Origin: Atlantibacter sp. RC6 | GTDB lineage: Bacteria; Pseudomonadota; Gammaproteobacteria; Enterobacterales; Enterobacteriaceae | Direction of reading: 5' to 3' | Length of the DNA stretch: 64,000 nucleotides | Assembly (NCBI RefSeq): GCF_014193285.1 | Contig: NZ_JACHZE010000005.1 | Location: 124,001 to 188,000, forward strand | Shown: positions 9,512 through 19,063 of the stretch, piece by piece | How the letters are laid out: each line of letters starts with the position of its first letter | Position numbering within the stretch: the first letter of the stretch is position 1 | Notes under the pieces: generated by a model | What the model was told of the DNA's origin: nothing | The model's database searches: none | Seen by the model: only the letters and a program-made list of their open reading frames with translations | Made by a program: the position numbers and the translations under genes

Positions 9512-10480
9512 TTATGCATGATTTTCTGCATCAGACCAGTTATGGACGATTTGCCACGCCAGCCGCGCCGCCACTTTGGCGCCAAGGCCATCGCGGTCAA
9601 ATTCCGGGTTAAATTCGACCAGGTCAACGGCCTGAAGTTTTGGGCTACGGCACAGCGGTTCCAGCAGCGTCAACAGTGTGTCCAGCGGGACGCCAAGGCC
9701 AGCGGGTGCCGATACCGCCGGCATCTGCCAGCCCGGCAGCGCGTCCAGATCAATAGTTAAATAAATTTTATCCGCCCACGCCAACAGCGCGGCAATCTGC
9801 GCCGCTGCGCCGGTTTGTTCCGGGCGCTGGCAGTCGGTATCCCAGATAATGTTGACATTAAGCCGGGCGGCTTCGTCCAGCAGCGCCTGGGTATTGGCGG
9901 CGGGATTAACGCCAATGCAGGTGTAATTGAATTCACGCCCCTGCTGTTCGCAGTGCAGCGCCAGCTGGCGGAACGGCGTACCGGAAGTGGCCTGAGCGGC
10001 GCGGCGTAAATCGAGATGGGCGTCGATATTGATAATGGCGATGCGCGCATCGGGCCAGGCGTCGAGCACGCCGCGCCCGTGCCCGAAGGCGGTTTCATGA
10101 CCGCCGCCAAACACCAGGGTGCGCATTCCGGCCTGCTGGCACTGTTTTACCGCATCGCTCAGCGCATCCTGCGCGGCTTCCAGCGCCTCCGGCTCGGCGT
10201 GAATATTTCCTAAGTCCACCAGACGGTCGTGGCCGCGATGGCTGGCCATATTCGCCAGCACGCTGCGTAACGCGTCCGGCCCCTTGTGCGCGCCGGGTCG
10301 ACCATGATTGCGCTTCACGCCTTCATCACAGGCAAAGCCCAGCAGCGCGATGCCGTCAGCTTGAGGGGCAAACGCCGTGCGGTGTTGGATGGTCTGAAAC
10401 ACGCGCAACGCATTGTCGGCTTCCGCCAAATCGTTGCGCCCCTGCCATAACGCGGCGTTTGCCGATTGCCAGAGTGTCAC
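9512..10480 (-). CDS. hutG: Formimidoylglutamase HutG
   Basis: Hydrolyses N-formimino-L-glutamate to glutamate and formamide, the fourth hut step. Arginase/ureohydrolase superfamily, with binuclear manganese ligands in [20 protein letters not shown] and [10 protein letters not shown] start at GTG 10480 ([14 protein letters not shown]), which gives 322 residues and a GTGA overlap with the hutI stop. The longer open frame up to 10711 runs inside hutI and adds a non-homologous arginine-rich stretch. Middle gene of hutIGC. Confidence 0.95.
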   Translation of the reverse strand: MTLWQSANAALWQGRNDLAEADNALRVFQTIQHRTAFAPQADGIALLGFACDEGVKRNHGRPGAHKGPDALRSVLANMASHRGHDRLVDLGNIHAEPEALEAAQDALSDAVKQCQQAGMRTLVFGGGHETAFGHGRGVLDAWPDARIAIINIDAHLDLRRAAQATSGTPFRQLALHCEQQGREFNYTCIGVNPAANTQALLDEAARLNVNIIWDTDCQRPEQTGAAAQIAALLAWADKIYLTIDLDALPGWQMPAVSAPAGLGVPLDTLLTLLEPLCRSPKLQAVDLVEFNPEFDRDGLGAKVAARLAWQIVHNWSDAENHA

Positions 10481-11718
10481 AGGGTTTTCCCCTCTAAAAA
10501 TTGAGCCTCGCCGCGATAAACCCGGCAATGGAGCGGATTGCGGCAGGGTTCGTAGACCATTTCCACCGGCTGTTCGGCATCCCAGACGATAAAGTCGGCC
10601 ACAAACCCGGCAGCAAGCTGCCCGTGCGTATGCTGCTTCCCTAACGCCCGCGCGGCGTGGCGCGTCACGCCTGCCCAAGCCTCTTGCGGCGTCAGGCCAA
10701 ACTGGACGCAAGCCATATTCATCGCCAGATGCAGGCTGGCGAACGGGCTGGTGCCGGGGTTGATATCGGTGGCGATCGCCATCGGCACATTATGCTGGCG
10801 CAGCAGTTCCACCGGCGGGCGCTGGGTTTCACGCAGGAAATAGAACGCGCCGGGCAGCAGCACCGCGACGCTGCCAGCCTGTTGAAGCGCCATTACGCCC
10901 CGCTCATCGAGATATTCAATATGATCGGCGGACAGGCCGTGGTATTTCCCCACCAGCGCCGAACCGCCCTGATTAGAAAGCTGTTCAACGTGGCCTTTCA
11001 CCGGGATGCCCAGCGCCTGCGCGGCGGCAAACACCCGTTCGGTCTGCGCCACGCTGAAGCCAACGTTTTCACAAAACACATCTACGGCGTCGAACAATTT
11101 TTGCTCCCATAGCGCGGGCAATATCGTTTCACAGACGTAGTCGATATAGCCGTCGGGATCGCCTTTATACTCCGGCGGCGTGGCGTGGGCCGCCAACAGG
11201 GTTGCGCAGATCTCGACCGGATTGGTTGCCGCCAGCTGTTGCGCCACCCGCAGCATTTTCTCTTCACCGTCCAGATTTAGCCCATATCCCGATTTCACTT
11301 CAATCGTCGTCACCCCTTCACGCATCAACGCGTTCAACCGCTGCTGCGCCGTTTGCTGCAACTGTTCGGCAGACGCGGCGCGAGTGGCTTTGACGGTGGC
11401 ATTAATTCCACCGCCCTGGGCGCTGATTTGCTGGTAGGAAACGCCGTTCAGCCGCTGTTCCCACTCGGCGGCGCGGTTGCCGCCGTAAACCAGATGGGTA
11501 TGGCAATCAATCAGTCCCGGCGTCACCAGACGTCCTTGCAGGTCGATAATTTCACAGGCGGGGTGCGGATGCGCGGGCGTTACGGCCAGGATCGTGCCTT
11601 GGCGGACGATAAGATCGTGATGTTCCAGCAGCCCATAGGGCGTATCAATAGCCGGGTTGAGCGTGGCAAGACGCCCGTTGCGCCAGATAACATCACCGGG
11701 AAGCAGGGTTGTGATCAT
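10477..11718 (-). CDS. hutI: Imidazolonepropionase HutI
   Basis: Amidohydrolase of the third hut step: 4-imidazolone-5-propionate to N-formimino-L-glutamate. 413 residues. The metal-binding HxH is in [13 protein letters not shown] (about residues 73-86), with later ligands in [11 protein letters not shown] and the aspartate of ATDINPGTS. First gene of the leftward hutIGC operon. The intergenic region 11719-11914, shared with ybhC, contains a HutC-like box next to the hutI start. Confidence 0.97.
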   Translation of the reverse strand: MITTLLPGDVIWRNGRLATLNPAIDTPYGLLEHHDLIVRQGTILAVTPAHPHPACEIIDLQGRLVTPGLIDCHTHLVYGGNRAAEWEQRLNGVSYQQISAQGGGINATVKATRAASAEQLQQTAQQRLNALMREGVTTIEVKSGYGLNLDGEEKMLRVAQQLAATNPVEICATLLAAHATPPEYKGDPDGYIDYVCETILPALWEQKLFDAVDVFCENVGFSVAQTERVFAAAQALGIPVKGHVEQLSNQGGSALVGKYHGLSADHIEYLDERGVMALQQAGSVAVLLPGAFYFLRETQRPPVELLRQHNVPMAIATDINPGTSPFASLHLAMNMACVQFGLTPQEAWAGVTRHAARALGKQHTHGQLAAGFVADFIVWDAEQPVEMVYEPCRNPLHCRVYRGEAQFLEGKTL

Positions 11719-11737
11719 GATGTTCGCTTGTCATGGG

Positions 11738-11749
11738 TTGTCTATACAT
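11738..11749 (-). promoter_or_regulatory. Probable HutC operator of hutIGC
   Basis: TTGTCTATACAT read on the plus strand (ATGTATAGACAA on the hutI strand) lies 20 nt before the hutI ATG. It shares TGTATAGACA with the operator ahead of hutU (8679-8688). The recurrence ahead of both hut operons and nowhere else I noticed in the window supports HutC binding. Confidence 0.62.
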
Positions 11750-11914
11750 TTATTGGTAACCTGCTGGACTTGTCAACCTGCCTGCCATTCACAGTTCACG
11801 AAAGCACGGATAAAATTAACTTTTTAGCGCTTTAGCTTCCCGTTTTGATCAAGTTAGGTTAAAAAAGCAGGCTATTTACGCACTCATCCTTTTTGACACA
11901 GCAAGGAGCATCCC

Positions 11915-13222
11915 TTGAACAGATTTTCGGTTTCCCGTCTGGCGCTGGCTTTTGCCGTTGGCGTGACACTGACCGCTTGTAGCTCAACGCCGCCGGACCA
12001 ACGTCCGTCCGAGCAGGCAGCGCCAGGCACCGCATCGCGCCCGATCCTGTCGGCTAACGAAGCGCAGAACTTTGTCGCGGCACGCTATTTCTCTGAAATG
12101 GACCCGAACGCGGCTCCGTGGTCACCGGCGAAAATCGCCATTCCCGCCCAGCCTAACTTCGTGGTTGGCCCGGCAGGCACCGCAGGCGTGACCCATACCT
12201 CGATTCAGGCGGCGGTGGATGCGGCGATTATCAAGCACACCAGCACCCGTCAGTACATTGCGATTATGCCCGGCACCTATGAAGGCACGGTGTATATTCC
12301 TGCGGCGTCCGGCAGCGTGACGCTGTACGGCCTGGGTGAAAACCCGGCGGACGTGATAATCGGCGCGGCGCTGGATTCTGAAATGGATCGCTCGGCCTGG
12401 CGTCATACGGTTAACCCGTCAGGTAAATATATGCCGGGCAAACCGGCCTGGTATATGTTCGATAACTGCCAGAATCGCCGCGAGGCCACGGTCGGCGTGA
12501 TGTGTTCCGCCGTGGTGTGGTCCCAGAACAACGGGCTGCAACTGCATAATCTAACCATCGAAAACAATCTGGGCGACAGCGTGGATGCCGGTAATCACCA
12601 GGCGGTGGCGCTGCGTAGCGATGGCGACAAAGTACAGATCGATAAAGTGAATATTCTGGGCCGTCAGAACACCTTCTTGGTGACTAACAGCGATCTGCAA
12701 AACCGTTTCGTGAACAACCGTCAGACCCGCACCCTGGTGACCAACAGCTATGTGGAAGGCGACGTGGATCTGGTTGCCGGTCGCGGCGCGGTGGTGTTCG
12801 ATAACACCGAGTTCCGGGTGGTGAATTCCCGTACCCAGCAGGAAGGCTACGTATTTGCCCCAGCCACTCAGCCGAACATCTGGTACGGCTTCCTGGCGAC
12901 CAACAGCCGCTTCGTGGCGAGCGGCGACGGCGTGGCGCAGTTGGGCCGCGCGTGGGATATCGAAGCGACTGAAAATGGCTATACCGCTAACCAGACCTCA
13001 AACGGACAGGTCGTTATCCGCGATAGCGTGATTAACGAAGGCTTTAACAAAGCCAAACCCTGGGGCGATGCGCTGGGTTCCAAACGTCCGTTCGCGGGCA
13101 ATACCGGCACCATGGCGGATGACAAACTGCAGCGCGAGTTGAACGACAACAACTTCAACCGCATGTGGGAGTTCAACAACCGTGGCCTGGGTAGCCAGGT
13201 GGTTGCCGAGCCGAAACAGTAA
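11915..13222 (+). CDS. ybhC: Pectinesterase-like outer-membrane lipoprotein YbhC
   Basis: 435-residue lipoprotein. The signal peptide ends in lipobox LTAC with acylated Cys22, and the +2 residue is Ser, which predicts outer-membrane sorting. The rest is a right-handed beta-helix of the carbohydrate esterase 8 (pectin methylesterase) fold, with motifs GRQNTFL and YVEGDVDLVAGRGAVVFDN around the catalytic aspartates. The E. coli counterpart has no proven pectinesterase role, so the natural substrate is unclear. It is transcribed alone, divergent from hutI. In E. coli ybhDHIJ separate it from pgl; those genes are absent here. Confidence 0.94.
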   Translation: MNRFSVSRLALAFAVGVTLTACSSTPPDQRPSEQAAPGTASRPILSANEAQNFVAARYFSEMDPNAAPWSPAKIAIPAQPNFVVGPAGTAGVTHTSIQAAVDAAIIKHTSTRQYIAIMPGTYEGTVYIPAASGSVTLYGLGENPADVIIGAALDSEMDRSAWRHTVNPSGKYMPGKPAWYMFDNCQNRREATVGVMCSAVVWSQNNGLQLHNLTIENNLGDSVDAGNHQAVALRSDGDKVQIDKVNILGRQNTFLVTNSDLQNRFVNNRQTRTLVTNSYVEGDVDLVAGRGAVVFDNTEFRVVNSRTQQEGYVFAPATQPNIWYGFLATNSRFVASGDGVAQLGRAWDIEATENGYTANQTSNGQVVIRDSVINEGFNKAKPWGDALGSKRPFAGNTGTMADDKLQRELNDNNFNRMWEFNNRGLGSQVVAEPKQ

Positions 13223-13228
13223 TAAAAA

Positions 13229-13291
13229 AGGCGCATTAAAAAATGCGCCTGATAATCGAGCGGACACGCCTCAGGCCTGTCCGCTTTTTTT
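13229..13291. terminator. Tandem terminator hairpins between ybhC and pgl
   Basis: Hairpin 1 is AGGCGCAT (13229-13236) / ATGCGCCT (13243-13250). Hairpin 2 is AGCGGACA (13259-13266) / TGTCCGCT (13278-13285), followed by a T-run to 13291. The second is a classical rightward intrinsic terminator for ybhC. An A-run before hairpin 1 gives a T-run on the other strand, which serves leftward pgl. Confidence 0.85.
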
Positions 13292-13297
13292 ACGCCA

Positions 13298-14293
13298 TTA
13301 GCGCGCGTCGATCACCACCCACATCGGGCCCTGGCCCACGGCATAGCGCCCGACATCACGCAGCAGGCCCTGCGCGCCTTCAATCGCATGCACAGAAATA
13401 TGGTGCGATTTCTGCCCGGCGGCGATCAGGAATTTACCGCTGTGGTCGATATTAAAGCCGCGCGGCTGGGTTTCGGTCGGGTGGAACCCTTCCACCGCCA
13501 GCACGCTGCCGTCTTCGGAGACGCTGAACACCGTCACGATGCTGGCGGTACGGTCGCAGGTGTAGAGGTGGCGGCCATCCGGGGTGATATGAATATCTGC
13601 CGCCCAACGGGTATCGGCAAAGTCCGGCGGCATAATGTCCAGGGTCTGGATGCATTCAATTTTGCCGTTCGGCGACTGTAGCGCCCAGACGTCGACGGTG
13701 CCATTCAGCTCGTTCACGCTGTAGGCAAACTGCTGATTCGGGTGGAACGCCATATGACGTGGGCCTGCGCCTTCCACGGTGGTCAGTTCCGCCGGGGTCT
13801 GCGCAGTCAGGTTGCCGTCATCGCTCACGGTAAACAGGCAAATGCGATCCTGCTTCAGGGCAGGCACCAGCAGGGTGCGATTATCCGGGGAAATGTTCGC
13901 GGAGTGGCAGCCATCCAGCCCTTCCACCACATCCACCACCTCGCCAGGGATACCGTCGTTGAGCGGCGTGACGCTAACGCAGCCAGCGCCATAAGAGCCG
14001 CTGAACAGGAATTTGCCGTGATGATCGGTGGAAATATGGGTCGGGCTGCCGGGCAGCGCCGCTTCCGCTTCAAAGGTTAACGTGGCTTCGTCCGGGGAGA
14101 TGCGATACGCGATGACGCGAAATTCAGGGCGCACGCCAACGTAGAGGTAACGCTTATCCGGGCTGATGACCATCGGCTGCACCTGGCCTGGCACATCGAC
14201 CACCTGCAACAGCGTGAGCTCGCCCGTTGGGTTAAGACGCCAGACGTGGATCTGCTGGCTTTCCGGGCTGGCGGTATAAACGGTTTGTTTCAT
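13298..14293 (-). CDS. pgl: 6-phosphogluconolactonase Pgl
   Basis: Hydrolyses 6-phosphogluconolactone to 6-phosphogluconate in the oxidative pentose phosphate pathway. It is the seven-bladed beta-propeller type (YbhE family), 331 residues from ATG 14293 ([18 protein letters not shown]), with a good AGGAG just upstream. The alternative upstream start at 14311 adds six residues that are not family-like. The motif [11 protein letters not shown] and the repeated blade pattern ([18 protein letters not shown]) are visible. Convergent with ybhC, divergent from ybhA. Confidence 0.96.
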   Translation of the reverse strand: MKQTVYTASPESQQIHVWRLNPTGELTLLQVVDVPGQVQPMVISPDKRYLYVGVRPEFRVIAYRISPDEATLTFEAEAALPGSPTHISTDHHGKFLFSGSYGAGCVSVTPLNDGIPGEVVDVVEGLDGCHSANISPDNRTLLVPALKQDRICLFTVSDDGNLTAQTPAELTTVEGAGPRHMAFHPNQQFAYSVNELNGTVDVWALQSPNGKIECIQTLDIMPPDFADTRWAADIHITPDGRHLYTCDRTASIVTVFSVSEDGSVLAVEGFHPTETQPRGFNIDHSGKFLIAAGQKSHHISVHAIEGAQGLLRDVGRYAVGQGPMWVVIDAR

Positions 14294-14447
14294 GAATACT
14301 CCTTTCCTCACGTGAGCGTTAAGTCTTCAAAAGGGTAGCGCGTTTTGTCGCAATGTGCCGAAGGCGAAACGGTGATTTTGACCCGGCGCGGTTGCGGTGT
14401 ACCATCAACCGAACCTTTTCTGAACAATACCTGACGGGAATCTGCCC

Positions 14448-15266
14448 ATGCGCTATCGTGTCATCGCCCTTGATTTAGACGGAACCCTGCTTACGCCGCA
14501 AAAGACCATCTTGCCGGAATCGCTGGAAGCGCTAAAGCGCGCGCGCGAAGCAGGTTATCAGGTGCTGATTGTCACCGGTCGCCATCATGTCGCCATCCAT
14601 CCTTTTTATCAGGCGCTGGCGCTGGATACACCTGCTATTTGTTGTAATGGCACTTATTTGTATGATTATCATGCAAAAAAGGTGCTTGCATCCAATCCTA
14701 TGCCCGCCGTTGAAGCCCGGCAATTGATTGATGTGCTGGAGCAACACCAGGTTCACGGCCTGATGTATGTAGACAACGCCATGCTGTACCAGTTGCCGAC
14801 CGGGCACGTCCTGCGCACCGAAAACTGGGCGCGCAGTTTACCGGAACATCAGCGTCCGGTGTTTTTGCAGGTGCCTTCCCTGCGCGAAGCGGCGCAGCAG
14901 GCCGACGCCATCTGGAAATTCGCGCTCACCGATCACGATCTGGGCAGGCTGCATGAGGTAGTGGCGCATATTGAAGAACAATTTGGCTTTGCCTGCGAAT
15001 GGTCGTGGCACGATCAGGTGGACGTGGCGCTGGCGGGCAACAGCAAAGGCAACCGCCTGGCGCAATGGGTCGAGTCCCAGGGCATGACCATGCAGGACGT
15101 GGTGGCCTTCGGCGACAACTATAACGATTTAAGTATGCTGGAGCGCGCCGGGCTCGGCATCGCCATGGGCAACGCCGACCAGGCGATTAAAGATCGCGTC
15201 AACACGGTGATTGGCCTGAATACCGAGCCGAGCATCGCCGAGGCGATTTATCAGCACCTGCTGTGA
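14448..15266 (+). CDS. ybhA: HAD-family sugar/pyridoxal phosphatase YbhA
   Basis: Cof-type haloacid dehalogenase-like phosphatase, 272 residues as in E. coli, where YbhA dephosphorylates pyridoxal 5'-phosphate and some sugar phosphates. Motif I is DLDGTLL with nucleophile D9 and acid/base D11. Motif II is the IVTGRHH serine/threonine region, and motif III/IV is GNSKGNRL followed by FGDNYNDLSML near residues 220-230. The C2-type cap domain lies between. It ends exactly where modC ends on the other strand (convergent, no gap). Confidence 0.95.
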   Translation: MRYRVIALDLDGTLLTPQKTILPESLEALKRAREAGYQVLIVTGRHHVAIHPFYQALALDTPAICCNGTYLYDYHAKKVLASNPMPAVEARQLIDVLEQHQVHGLMYVDNAMLYQLPTGHVLRTENWARSLPEHQRPVFLQVPSLREAAQQADAIWKFALTDHDLGRLHEVVAHIEEQFGFACEWSWHDQVDVALAGNSKGNRLAQWVESQGMTMQDVVAFGDNYNDLSMLERAGLGIAMGNADQAIKDRVNTVIGLNTEPSIAEAIYQHLL

Positions 15267-16325
15267 TCAGGCGGTAATCGACACGCTTTTGATCTGCGCG
15301 TACAGCCACTGGCCCGCTTTGATACTCAGTTCATCCCGCGCCCAGGGGCTGATGCGCGCCCACAGCGTCCGGGTGCCGACGTCCAGCTGCACTTCCACCT
15401 GCCCGTCATCATCCAGCAGATTGACCACTTTCGCCCGCAGTACGTTGCGGATGCTGCTGTTAACCGGGGGTTGCAATACCAGCGACACATCCGACGCCTG
15501 AATGCGAATACGCAGCGTTGATTGCAACGGCTTATCGATGCGGTTGACCCAGATATGCTGATCGCCCAGCGCCAGCGCGGTCATGGCGTAATGGGGATGG
15601 TGCTCCAGCACGCTGACTTTCAGCACGCTGCTTTGCTGTTCGCGCGGCAGCCATGGGTGCATCACCGTGCTGCCCCATACCGATTCCAGGCTGCCAAACG
15701 CCTTGACGCTGCCGTTATCCAGCACCAGCACGTTATCGGCAAGCTGGACGATCTCTTCCAGCGAATGGCTGACGTAGAGCATGGGGGTCTGGATCTCGCG
15801 CGTCAGCCGCTGGAGATAAGCCAGCAATTCGCGTTTGCGCGGAATATCCAGCGAGGCCAGCGGCTCGTCTAGCAGCAGCAGCTCCGGCGCGGTTAACAGC
15901 GCGCGGCCAATCGCTACCCGCTGCTTTTCGCCGCCGGAGAGCGCGCCGGGCAAGCGATCCAGCAGAGGCTCAATGCCGAGCAGCGCCACCAGCTTATCGA
16001 ACTGCCCGGCCATGGACTTCGCCATGCCGTAGCGCAGGTTTCCGCTCACTTTATAGTGCGGGAACAGGCGCGCATCCTGGAATACATAGCCGACCCGGCG
16101 TTTTTCCGGTGGCAGGAAAATCTTTTGTTCCGCGTCGCTCAGTACCCGGCCATTAAGCGCAATCCGCCCGGATTCAGGACGGGTTAGCCCGCCAATGGCG
16201 TTAATCAGCGAGGTTTTACCCGCGCCGGAAACGCCGAAAACCGCCGTCACGTCCTGGCCCGGCAGGGTTTCATTGATATTCAGATGATGGCTGCCCAGCG
16301 TCTGGGAAAAATTGAGTTCCAGCAT
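15267..16325 (-). CDS. modC: Molybdate ABC transporter ATP-binding protein ModC
   Basis: ATPase of the high-affinity molybdate importer. Walker A is [10 protein letters not shown] (about residues 33-42), the signature is [15 protein letters not shown] and Walker B is [10 protein letters not shown]. The C-terminal third is a Mop/TOBE molybdate-sensing domain (from about residue 290, [24 protein letters not shown]). 352 residues, full length. Last gene of leftward modABC, 2 nt after modB. Confidence 0.97.
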   Translation of the reverse strand: MLELNFSQTLGSHHLNINETLPGQDVTAVFGVSGAGKTSLINAIGGLTRPESGRIALNGRVLSDAEQKIFLPPEKRRVGYVFQDARLFPHYKVSGNLRYGMAKSMAGQFDKLVALLGIEPLLDRLPGALSGGEKQRVAIGRALLTAPELLLLDEPLASLDIPRKRELLAYLQRLTREIQTPMLYVSHSLEEIVQLADNVLVLDNGSVKAFGSLESVWGSTVMHPWLPREQQSSVLKVSVLEHHPHYAMTALALGDQHIWVNRIDKPLQSTLRIRIQASDVSLVLQPPVNSSIRNVLRAKVVNLLDDDGQVEVQLDVGTRTLWARISPWARDELSIKAGQWLYAQIKSVSITA

Positions 16326-16327
16326 GA

Positions 16328-17017
16328 TCAGTTCCCCATCCGCTTACGGCTAACGCGGGCCAGCCATTCGGCGATCATCAGCGACATCACCGCCAGCACG
16401 ATGGAAATCAGGCACAGCCGCGCCGCCGCGCTTTCGCCCCCCGGCGTCTGGATCAGGGTATACATGGCGGAAGGAATGGTGCGGGTTTCGCCAGGAATAT
16501 TGGACACAAAGGTAATGGTCGCGCCGAACTCGCCCAGCGAGCGGGCAAAGGCCAGTACAGTACCGGCGATAATGCCGGGTAAGGTCAGGGGCAAGGTGAT
16601 AGTGAAAAACACCCGCCAGCGGCCTGCGCCGAGGGTGCGCGCCGCCTGCTCGAGTTTTAAATCTACCGCTTCCAGCGCCAGGCGGATCGCGCGCACCATC
16701 AGCGGGAATGACATGACGCCGGCGGCCAGTACCGCGCCGCGCCAGCTAAAGGCGAAGGTGAGACCAAACCAGTCGTACAGCCACTGGCCAATAAACCCGC
16801 GCCGCCCCATCGCCACCAGCAGCAAATACCCGACCACAACGGGCGGCAGCACCAGCGGCAGATGGATCAGGCTATCGAACAGCGATTTGCCCGGGAAGCT
16901 GCATCTTACCAGCACCCAGGCACACAGGATCCCGAAGGGCAAACTGATCATTACTGCAATCGATGAGACTTTGAGGCTCAGCAACACGGCCTGCCATTCG
17001 GGTTCCGTTAAGATCAT
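16328..17017 (-). CDS. modB: Molybdate ABC transporter permease ModB
   Basis: Inner-membrane permease of 229 residues with about five hydrophobic segments. The binding-protein-dependent transport (EAA) loop is visible as [28 protein letters not shown], which contacts ModC. Start ATGA overlaps the modA stop, so translation is coupled to modA. Confidence 0.97.
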   Translation of the reverse strand: MILTEPEWQAVLLSLKVSSIAVMISLPFGILCAWVLVRCSFPGKSLFDSLIHLPLVLPPVVVGYLLLVAMGRRGFIGQWLYDWFGLTFAFSWRGAVLAAGVMSFPLMVRAIRLALEAVDLKLEQAARTLGAGRWRVFFTITLPLTLPGIIAGTVLAFARSLGEFGATITFVSNIPGETRTIPSAMYTLIQTPGGESAAARLCLISIVLAVMSLMIAEWLARVSRKRMGN

Positions 17018-17790
17018 GAGTGGGTGGTAAATCCGTATCGTTTAAAGATTGCCGCTGCCTGCGGCCCTTTCAGGTAATCGTAAAACGCCTTCACCTCGGC
17101 GTTATTATGCCCGTCGATGATGGCCATGGGGTATTCCACTTTTTTGTGGGAATCTTCCGGGAAGGTGCCCACCACTTTCACGCCTTTACCGGCAACCGCG
17201 TCAGAGCCGTAAACGATGCCGAGCGGCGCTTCGTTACGCTCCACCAGCGCCAGCGCGCCGCGCACGTCTTCCGCCGGGGCCAGGCTTGGGCTGACTTTAT
17301 CCCACGCGCCGAGCTTTTGCAGCGCTTCTTTGGCGTAAATGCCTGCCGGAACATGCTCTGGATCGCCCACCGCCAGACGGCCGCCTTTCAGCAGGCTCTG
17401 CCAGTCGGTTTTCTGGTTAATGGCGATATCACCTTGTTGGCTCGCTTTCGGCGCCACCACCACCAGACTGTTGCCCAGCAGCGTTTCGCGGCTGGCGGTG
17501 TCGATGGATTTTTTATCACTGGCGTAATCCATCCATTTCTGGTCGGCGGAGATAAACAGATCCGCCGGTGCGCCCGCTTCAATCTGACGCGCCAGCGTCG
17601 ATGAAGAAGCAAATGAGGATACCACGTCCACCTGCTTCTCTTTTTTATACTGGGCCGCAATGTCCTGCATTGCGTTAGTCAGGGACGCCGCCGCAAAGAC
17701 GGTGATTTTGCCGTCAGCCGCCAGGGTTTGTGTCGCCAGCCCTAAAGACAACGCCATACCCGCCGTCAGTTTTAACCATTTGTTCGCCAT
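17014..17790 (-). CDS. modA: Periplasmic molybdate-binding protein ModA
   Basis: Periplasmic receptor that delivers molybdate/tungstate to ModBC. The signal peptide (MANKWLKLTAGMALSLGLA..., cleaved after about residue 24 at LAA) is followed by ITVFAAASLTNAMQDIA, with the serines that ligate the oxyanion (AAASL and FASSSTLARQ). I use ATG 17790, which has GGAGAAG at proper spacing and gives 258 residues. The frame could start at 17802, but that places MEKH before the signal peptide. First gene of modABC, with a ModE box 20 nt upstream. Confidence 0.96.
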   Translation of the reverse strand: MANKWLKLTAGMALSLGLATQTLAADGKITVFAAASLTNAMQDIAAQYKKEKQVDVVSSFASSSTLARQIEAGAPADLFISADQKWMDYASDKKSIDTASRETLLGNSLVVVAPKASQQGDIAINQKTDWQSLLKGGRLAVGDPEHVPAGIYAKEALQKLGAWDKVSPSLAPAEDVRGALALVERNEAPLGIVYGSDAVAGKGVKVVGTFPEDSHKKVEYPMAIIDGHNNAEVKAFYDYLKGPQAAAIFKRYGFTTHS

Positions 17791-17809
17791 GTGCTTCTCC
17801 ATTGAGCAT

Positions 17810-17833
17810 CGTTATGTAGCGAGAAATATAACG
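17810..17833. promoter_or_regulatory. ModE operator of modABC
   Basis: A 24-bp imperfect palindrome running from CGTTATGTAG (17810-17819) to AATATAACG (17825-17833), directly upstream of modA. It differs from the E. coli modA ModE box, as I recall it, at only a few central positions. Molybdate-bound ModE, encoded at 18195, should repress modABC from here. Confidence 0.92.
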
Positions 17834-17889
17834 GTGCACATCAGATATTCAAAGCATTAATCGGCAAAATGTGAGGGGACTTGAGAGAA

Positions 17890-17912
17890 AACGCCCGGAT
17901 AAACCGGGCGTT
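17890..17912 (-). terminator. Intrinsic terminator of acrZ
   Basis: Stem AACGCCCGG (17890-17898) / CCGGGCGTT (17904-17912), followed on the minus strand by TTTTCTC. It sits 8 nt after the acrZ stop and ahead of the modA promoter. Confidence 0.8.
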
Positions 17913-17919
17913 AGGGGAA

Positions 17920-18069
17920 TCAGTGCTGCTGCTTTGAGCGGTCTTTGTGACCAATGGTGGAGAAGACGTTAAATACTTCGCCCAGGCCATAAATCAAACC
18001 CAGGATGATAGCCATCACCACGGGCACCATGATTACGGCAAACACCAGACTTTTCAACAACTCTAACAT
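17920..18069 (-). CDS. acrZ: AcrZ, small membrane partner of the AcrAB-TolC pump
   Basis: 49-residue single-span inner-membrane protein, [20 protein letters not shown] at the N-terminus, near-identical to E. coli AcrZ (YbhT) over the first 34 residues. The tail ([11 protein letters not shown]) diverges. It binds AcrB and tunes export of some drugs such as chloramphenicol in E. coli. Shine-Dalgarno GGAGGC precedes the ATG. It lies between modE (divergent) and modA, as in E. coli. Too short for most ORF callers, found by direct translation. Confidence 0.95.
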   Translation of the reverse strand: MLELLKSLVFAVIMVPVVMAIILGLIYGLGEVFNVFSTIGHKDRSKQQH

Positions 18070-18194
18070 GGTAGCCTCCAGAATACAGGGAGCGTTATTT
18101 TAACGTCCCTCATAAAAAACGCACTCTCCTTTTTGTGCCATTTGCGTCGTCGTCCGGCTTTCAGTCACAATAGCCGTTTTACCAGGAGCCGGAT

Positions 18195-18986
18195 ATGCAA
18201 GCGGAAATTCTTCTTACTCTTAAACTCCAGCAGCGCCTGTTTGCTGACCCGCGACGCATTGCGCTGCTTAAACAAATAGAACATACCGGTTCAATTAGCC
18301 AGGGCGCGAAGCTCGCCAACATCAGTTATAAGAGCGCCTGGGACGCCATCAACGAGATGAACCAGCTCAGCGACCAGCCGCTGGTGGACCGGGCGACCGG
18401 TGGCAAAGGCGGCGGCGGCGCGGTAGTGACGGCTTACGGCAAGCGCCTGATCCAGCTCTACGATCTGCTGGGGCAAATCCAGCAGAAAGCCTTCGACGTG
18501 CTGAGCGATGACAGCCTGCCGCTGGACAGCCTGCTGGCGGCGATCTCGCGGTTTTCTCTGCAAACCAGCGCCCGTAACCAGTGGTTCGGCACCGTGACGC
18601 ATCGCGATCGCCACTCGGTACAGGAACATCTCACCATTTTACTGGCGGATGGCGTCACCCGATTAAACGCGGCGATTACCACGCGCAGCGCGCAGCGGCT
18701 CGGGCTGGAGAATGGCCGGGAAGTATTGGTGCTGCTGAAAGCGCCCTGGGTGCATATCACCCGCGACGCGGCCCAGGCAGCGGGCGCGGACAACCAGCTC
18801 GCTGGAGTTATTAGCGCGGTTGAACACGCCGGGGAGCAGAGTGAAGTGGTCGTTACCGTGGCTGGTGGGCAGCGGGTGTGCGCCACGTTGACGGCTGCAC
18901 AGGTCGCGGCGCTCAATCCAGAAGAAGGTGCTGAGGTCACAGCATTTTTTAATGCCGATTCCTTGATCGTCGCCACGCTGTGCTAA
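18195..18986 (+). CDS. modE: Molybdate-responsive regulator ModE
   Basis: 263-residue transcription factor. The N-terminal winged helix (about residues 20-80, RRIALLKQIEHTGSISQGAKLANISYKSAWDAINEM) binds DNA. Two tandem Mop domains (about 125-190 and 198-262, with SARNQWFGTV as the first motif) bind molybdate at the dimer interface. It represses modABC and in E. coli activates molybdoenzyme genes. Followed by modF after 77 nt, probably one transcript. Confidence 0.97.
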   Translation: MQAEILLTLKLQQRLFADPRRIALLKQIEHTGSISQGAKLANISYKSAWDAINEMNQLSDQPLVDRATGGKGGGGAVVTAYGKRLIQLYDLLGQIQQKAFDVLSDDSLPLDSLLAAISRFSLQTSARNQWFGTVTHRDRHSVQEHLTILLADGVTRLNAAITTRSAQRLGLENGREVLVLLKAPWVHITRDAAQAAGADNQLAGVISAVEHAGEQSEVVVTVAGGQRVCATLTAAQVAALNPEEGAEVTAFFNADSLIVATLC

Positions 18987-19063
18987 AACCCCGCGTCCGG
19001 TTGACAATTCCGGGCGCGCGACGTATCCCTGATGCTTATTTGCTGCAAAAAATGGGATAACAC

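Noticed and set aside
10480-10711. N-terminal extension of HutG
   Set aside because: Lies inside hutI; GTG 10480 gives the family length and coupling overlap.
13283-13300. Sequence GCTTTTTTTACGCC resembling the lambda attB core near ybhC
   Set aside because: It is the T-tract of the ybhC terminator; only the T-run matches and no integrase or second copy is present.
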